From: Siphonodentalium dalli
Lineage: Eukaryota; Mollusca; Scaphopoda; Gadilida; Siphonodentaliidae
NCBI GenBank assembly: GCA_032622095.1
Contig: CP136061.1
Span: 171,745,107-171,809,106 of the forward strand
Length of the DNA: 64,000 nt
Direction of reading: 5' to 3'
Under the pieces are notes generated by a model. That model searched no databases and had not been told where the DNA came from. It was given only the letters and a program-made list of their open reading frames with translations. Shown one piece after another: positions 58,097 to 64,000 of the stretch. Both the position numbers and the translations under genes were made by a program. How positions within the stretch are numbered: the first letter of the stretch is position 1; each line of letters starts with the position of its first letter.

Positions 58097-59600
58097 CTCC
58101 TGACACGAACGCCGCGAAGCCGATCTCCAACTTACGAATATTCAAAATATACTTCGTGTTTAACAAAATTTCTCAATTTCGTAAACCACGTAATTAGGCC
58201 GTCACGATTCCAAAGTGAAATTCTTCATATATTTCTGTATATTTTATGTATAAACAGATATATCAGGAATGACAAAACTGTCGCAATGCACCATGCGTAA
58301 CGTTACGTAACACATCCGGTGGTCAGATTCAGATAGCTGAATGGTATTGCTGGCAAGGGTAATCACACCAGTGGTTGCTAGGAGACAATGTGTCTATAAA
58401 TAGGCGCTCTCTCGGCCTGTCCATAAATCTACTATTATTATTATTATTTGCATCTTCTGAAAGTGTTATTTATATATAAATTTGTACGCAAATAAATTGC
58501 CTGAGGCAGGTCAAGAGGCGTCATTATTGTGTTCTCTAATGCTGTATATAATAGTTTGAGAATAAAATATTATCTATTTATCTGTCTGCATAAAATGTTA
58601 AGGTTTATTAGCGCTTGTGCTCATGTTGTGACTAGACGAAACAGTCTCCTTGATGCTCATTCATTTGCATATTGATATTTTAAACATTTTGATTTTTATT
58701 TTAAAAGAAGAATGTTTTTTTATTTATTTTTTAATGTGTTTAGATTGAATTTCTTGCTCATTTTAACATTTTACCGAAGTTATATTCATAAAATATCCGG
58801 AAACTTCCCCTTTTAATATTAGTTATTAGTCTGTATTGAACATATCAAAATGTACACCGAATAACCACGATTCTACGAAATAGAAAACATGAATATATTA
58901 AAACTAATCATGCATATATATGTATCATGCAAACATTATCAGGAACGGATTTGGCAGGGAAACTGACCACATTGAACGCTTGCCATGTCTCAACATGTGA
59001 CAATGATGCAACCAACTTGAAGTTACCTTTGCAGCTAACTTAAATTTATGAAATTTATAACCACAAGAGAACGTAATGACATTAAAACATTTAAAAAATC
59101 CCCAGCATAAGTCATAAAGAACAGGAATATGATCATTGCAACAAATTTTGCATGAACGATATCTGACCAATAACACCCAGCTATACTTCCAAAGAGAAAT
59201 TATTACGTCACCATTAGTCTATTTATATGAATCACGTGCGACAGACTGTGTGGCAATTTGTGACAGTCTGTTGCTAAACTAAATTCTTTGCGTGAGTGAT
59301 TGCTTATTGTCACTTTCTCTGCGAGTGTTATATCATTCTGGATCAAAGGTCGTTTGTATAATTGGGTTCACAGAATTGACGCCGGCTAAACAAGTTGAAA
59401 GTTGAGCTCATCTAGCGGAACGCGACCTGTGCACATGTACAGAACACATGTAGACATCCATTTACCCTACAGGAAATAAATTTACCCTACAATTTATTCA
59501 ACAGAATGAATCAATAAAAAGCGTTTATTCCTCATATAATTATAAGATTGATATAAACGATTAACATTAAGTATCCCGTGTATTTTTAATACTCCAAACA
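58070..59600. repeat. Segmental repeat, copy 1 of a direct pair
   Basis: Matches 61105-63165 in the same orientation at perhaps 80-85% by eye, with landmarks 'ccaaagtgaaat', 'caccatgcgtaacgttacgt', 'ggttgctaggagaca', 'tatcaggaacgga', 'caatgatgcaaccaactt' and 'ataattataagattgatata'. Copy 1 has extra DNA at 58400-58850. At 59283-59312 it preserves the site without the MITE seen at 61986-62788. Confidence 0.8.
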
Positions 59601-59638
59601 TGAAAAGTTATCCCGACATTCATAATAATTCCTTTGAG

Positions 59639-59813
59639 CACAGGGGCCTGTAACGCGCTCCGCTGTCCGCCCCCTTTTGCACTGCCCATATACGCCGCTC
59701 TATATACGCGCGTTCTTCGTGTTCCATTAACGCGAAGAAGGCGCGTATATAGGGCGGCGTATATGGGCAGTGCAAAAGGGGGCGGACAGCGGAGCGCGTT
59801 ACAGGCCCCTGTG
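59639..59813. mobile_element. Fold-back MITE, 175 bp, ~82-bp arms
   Basis: An inverted repeat with arms of about 82 bp beginning CACAGGGGCCTGTAACGCGC, two or three mismatches near the centre and an ~11-base loop (about 59721-59731). It is flanked by CTTTGAG (59632-59638 and 59814-59820), a 7-bp duplication. The paralogous segment near 63145-63160 continues 'attcctttgaaac' without it, so it is an insertion. GC content is far above the surroundings. Confidence 0.85.
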
Positions 59814-59820
59814 CTTTGAG

Positions 59821-61104
59821 ATTCAGGAATCGCGTTACCATTGCGATGTATATATGCACATATATAGCGCTCAATCGAATGGACCATATGCATTTAGTGA
59901 TACGAATAATTTTTTGTGCTAAAAACCTGTACTTTTCGCACTAATTGTGGAGGCGACCGTTTGTCACACGTAGTATTAGCATTGCTATTGCAGATAGAAA
60001 ACACGGCGCCCAATATAATAAATATAATATCATGTAACATTTAATGATGCATCCCGAGACCCTCTGGTCGCGTCTTTGGGAATAATTGCGTTAATCTTTT
60101 TTTTTCAGTTCCTATATACTCGCGATCGAATTATATATACATTCAAATTATATCTACCGACATGGACGTAAAATCTGGTCTGATTTCGTGTTTTGTTTTT
60201 GTTTTTCGGGTGTACAAAAAACTTTTGCTCGATCATAATATTCTGTACATAAAATGTCCACATTGGAGATGTGCATAGAGCATGTGAAGGAACAACGAAT
60301 GTTTCACTCCAGTGACTAATCTAGCATTATATATGTAATCAATGGGGCGAGTAGACGAACTCAGTATTGTATACTACAGCTGCAGATGAATTAGGTAAGG
60401 AAGAAATGTGGCATGTTATACAAGAGTCAGTATATTTTTATTGTTCTTCGGTACCATGACAAATTATAATAAATAACAGATAACAATGCTAAATAAATCT
60501 ATATACATATGTACATATAGCATATGTTAGATATGATACATCGTAACTGGGCATGAACACAGGAAACATTTATTTGATCATTTATACCATAATTGGCTAT
60601 ATGATATTGCGTGTAAACACTTATTTTGTAAACTTCATATTTACACCCTAATGTGGGTATGAAGACTCCTCAGTTGGTATAAATTTCTACTGTTGTGTAA
60701 ATGTGTCAACGGCACTTTATGGGTTAAGCGTTTATACCCATAGTAGAACGACCCGGCAATTGACCTCTGGCGGCCTCACTGTCGAAATTTAGCCCAATTT
60801 TTGTCATGCCGCTTCGCGAAGCAAATACAATTTTCCGACTCAAAACTCACTCTGAACTGCGATAAGTGGTCTAAGGGGAGAATTTTGTATACAAACAATG
60901 ACGTCACGGCGACCACGTGTGTTGGCTGCTGGTAGGCAAAACAAAGGCCAGCTGTGTATAGATTAACACAGAAACACACAATGGTGTCTCGCAAAACACC
61001 CTATACTTTCCTCTTATACATGAAATATTTAACGTAAAGTTCTTCCAGTGGCACAATAACATATATGTACGTGAACACTGGCGCGGATTATAATTATAAC
61101 TGAC
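59821..61104. other. Non-coding
   Basis: No gene or bounded element recognised. Confidence 0.4.
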
Positions 61105-63165
61105 GATTTTGATACGTTCATCAACACCTCTTAGGAGGTGCTGACTCGATCGCGATGACTGAAGCCGATCTTCAAGTTGCGAATATTTAAAATATAGTTC
61201 GTGTTTAACCTATTTCTCATCGGATTTTAACTTGCGATTTCTCAATTTCATACCACGAAATTAGTCAGTCATGATTCCAAAGTGAAATCCTTCATATATA
61301 TAACGTTTCGTATATGGACAAATCAATTAGGAAAAATCAATTAGGAATTACAAAACAGTCGCAATCCACCATGCGTAACGTTACGTAACACGTTCGATGC
61401 CGATGGTCACTCCAGAGTCAGATGTAGACTTTTTACGAATATTCACTAGTGGAATGAGCTTACGGTTGCTAGGAGACAAGGAATCTTCAGAAATAGTTGA
61501 ATTGATTTATCAGCGTTTGTGATTATGTCAGACGAAACACTCTCCTTGGTGCGCTTTGCTTATACATATTGATATATTAAAACTAATAATGCATATACAT
61601 GTATTATGTAAACATTATCAGGAACGGATCTGGTGGGGAAACTGACTACATGGAAAATTTGACATGGATTAAACCTCAAAATGGGACAATGATGCAACCA
61701 ACTTGAACTGATCTTTATGACTAATGTAAATTATTGAAATGTATGACCACACGGGAAAGTAATGACATTATAAAAATAAGAAATTTCCCCAGCATAAAAT
61801 TCACAAACAGGAATATGATCGTGGCAACTAATTTTGTTTTAACGATATCTGACCAACAACACAGCTACATCAATAGAGAAATTATTACGTCACCAGTACT
61901 GTTGCAATCTATTTATATGAATCACGCGCGACAGACTTTGTGGGAATTTGTGACCGCTGTTACTACACTGATATTCATTGCGTTAAGCCCCGGTTCCATA
62001 TTCCCGATTTTCTGTCCCGAATTAGTATATTCGGCACCAATTCGGGACCAGACCAAATCGGCAGCATTCGAGATAATTCTGGACGAGTTTTATTCCAAAA
62101 AGCCGCCGAACTGATGCCGAATTATGACAAAATTTAATCGTCCCGAACATTGCCGAGTATTCCAGAATGCTTCCGAATTTCTTCCCGAATGATCAAGAAT
62201 TATCCCGAACTGATACCGAAATTTCGTGCGAGTGGCTGCCGAATTGCCCAGATTACTACCGACTTACACCGAATTGTTGCCGAATACCCCGAATCAATGC
62301 TGAACTGGTACCGAATTGATGCCGAATAAATACCGAATTGGTATTCAATTGCTGCCGAACGTCCCGAATCGGTGCCGAATTTTGCAGATACACCGGATCT
62401 CAGTATAAAAGCAGCCACACATGGCGAATTCTGGAATAACATACCGAATACTGCCGACTACTCCAGAATATCCACCCGATTATTGCCGAATACTGCCGAC
62501 TACTCCCGAATAGGTGCCGAATTGCTCCCGAATTTTTCCCGATGATTGACAATTCGGGAGCGATTCGGCTTGGTTCCCGATAGTTTTGAACATTTCAAAA
62601 CTGTCGGGAGCAAGTCCTGAATTGTCCCGAATCGACCCCGATAGCACCGATATCCCCGATCATGTTCGGGGGTAAAAATTCACTGTCCTGACTTGTCCCG
62701 AACTTACTCCACGATTTTTGCAAAATTATGATTCGGGAGTCATTCAGGAACATTCGGGGTGGGAAATCGGGGATATGGAACCGGGGCTTTAAGGATTACT
62801 TATTGTCACTTTCTCTGCAAGAGTTATTTCATTCTGAATCAAAGGTCGTTCACAAAATTGACGCCGGCAAAAAATGTTAAATGTTGAGTTTTGGCGGAAT
62901 CGACCTGTGCCATAACTGCATGTTATAAATAGTTATTTCAAGAAAATATGGCAGTCTTTGGAACACATGTAGGCATCCAGTTACCCAATAGGAAATAAAT
63001 TTACCCTACAATTTATTCAACAGCATGGATCAATAAAGAGCGTTCATTTCTCATATAATTATAAGATTGATATAAACTATATACATTAAATATTTTGTAT
63101 ATTTATTAATACTTATACCATGAAAAGTTATCCCGACATTCATAGTAATTCCTTTGAAACAATCA
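61105..63165. repeat. Segmental repeat, copy 2 of a direct pair
   Basis: Partner of 58070-59600, enlarged by the 803-bp MITE at 61986-62788. The order of shared blocks is kept. Confidence 0.8.
61986..62788. mobile_element. PIF/Harbinger-like MITE filled with a CCGAAT word array, 803 bp
   Basis: Inverted ends AGCCCCGGTTCCATAT(T/C)CCC are flanked by TTA on both sides (61983-61985, 62789-62791), fitting the TWA target of PIF/Harbinger. TTAA with a one-base asymmetry cannot be excluded. The paralogous site at 59283-59312 reads through without it. The interior (62100-62560) is a degenerate array of 'gccgaatt' and 'cccgaat' words, then larger hairpins such as 'cccgatagttttgaa' with its complement. 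No transposase. Confidence 0.85.
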
Positions 63166-63424
63166 CCAAAAATAAATTATTGTAGTGGCTTCCACAACGT
63201 TAATTTAACACCTGAATTAATTGAATAAAAACGCGGCCCAAGACAATTGCAGTTCGTTTTTTTAACCATGCAATGTGATCGCGTTTAAACTATGGGCATT
63301 TTAGAATTTACTATAAACTTATCTTTACAGCTAACGTATTGAAATTGATAACCGCAAGGGAACACAATGACATTTAATATCGAAAAACACATGCTAGACA
63401 AACAAATGTATTAGCTGTGTTCCG

Positions 63425-64000
63425 GTGTGACTAAACACCGCCCGGACCAGCCCGGACCAGCCCGGACAAGCCCGGACCATCCCAGTCCAGCCCGGACCCC
63501 CCATATGGACTATATGAGTGATTTTAATGGCAATATAAGTGCAGGGGTGTCATGGAAACCCACTCAGGGTCGCTATTAACTCTCAAAATGCCGGCATCGG
63601 CGAAAATGTTCGCCGTGAAATGAAGCTAACAGCCCGGACCGCCCCTGCTGCGTCCAGGTATGATTTTAGTATCCATACATGTGCGAGGGTGTTAATGAAA
63701 CCCAAATACGCACGGAGAGTGGTCAAAGTCAAACGGAAGTGCCGCTTATTAACCCCTAAACTTCCCAGATTCAGCCAGAATTAAAAAATTGCGCCCCCAA
63801 TAAACAAATTCACAGCCCGGACCCCCTTAATGTCCTCGTACTTCTAATAACTCCTTACATATGTGTTGTGGAACTACCCTCGACTACAATCACGAAGATA
63901 TAAGGGCGAGTCGCCCACGAATGCCTGGCAATTAACCCCCAAAATGCCGCCATCGCCGATTATGTTTACCGATAACGACGCTGACAGCCCGGACCATCCC
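63425..64000. repeat. CCCGGACC satellite, ~175-bp higher-order units
   Basis: 63438-63500 has a 10-bp tandem 'agcccggacc'. The same word recurs about every 175 bp (near 63630, 63812, 63987), each time after a related segment containing 'ttaacccc', 'aaatgccg' and 'catcg'. The array continues beyond the window. Confidence 0.75.

Noticed and set aside
1-64000. CRISPR array
   Set aside because: All short arrays have contiguous or degenerate units without constant-length unique spacers, and the genome is animal-like.

Overview
The window looks like intergenic, transposon-dense DNA from a marine invertebrate. The repeat content resembles that of bivalves, other lophotrochozoans and amphioxus or echinoderm genomes, but the species cannot be named from sequence alone. 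I recognise no complete host gene, no rRNA or tRNA gene and no CRISPR array. Nearly every open frame that reads like protein belongs to a mobile element. The rest is non-autonomous transposons, tandem arrays, long hairpins and recent duplications.

Layout. 1-3030: a minus-strand CR1-like non-LTR retrotransposon (PHD finger, endonuclease, reverse transcriptase) that runs off the left edge; its N-terminus carries a degenerate 2A-like motif. 3262-8730: dispersed repeats, an inverted terminal pair and a ~350-bp satellite. 9392-13925: a hairpin-headed tandem-module repeat and a 5'-truncated Penelope-like element with a GIY-YIG endonuclease, together duplicated in tandem (1,957 bp) with no difference seen. 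14562-16670: a dispersed repeat split by a 1.3-kb Helentron/pearl-like insertion. 17448-20080: a long hairpin, then a pearl-like element split at the centre of its head hairpin by a hAT element. 22245-29693: short arrays, hairpins, a second hAT and a piggyBac-type MITE. 30007-32846: a 1.37-kb tandem duplication. 33545-34125: a 15-bp word array. 37009-42074: a 5-kb inverted composite whose arms both hold remnants of one PIN/FEN-like nuclease-family gene. 42380-44860: a 48-bp satellite abutting a third, divergent member with a CXC-type cysteine tail. 44866-46793: fused fragments of three retrotransposon classes. 47387-48470: a third hAT. 51017-54207: an almost intact autonomous hAT with one in-frame stop. 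54669-56470: a pearl-like element nested in another. 57005-64000: word arrays, a 1.5-kb duplication, a perfect-hairpin MITE and a Harbinger-like MITE whose empty site is preserved in the paralogous copy.

Best evidence. Five TIR elements have exact target duplications read directly here: ATCTCCGA, TGCTCATG, ATATACGT, TCCAGT and TTAA. Two further insertions are supported by paralogous empty sites. Strongest leads for something under-described: the PIN/FEN-like gene family and its inverted composite; the shared architecture of at least four hairpin-headed repeat families; the hammerhead-like motif in the Penelope copies; and elements whose interiors are arrays of one short word.
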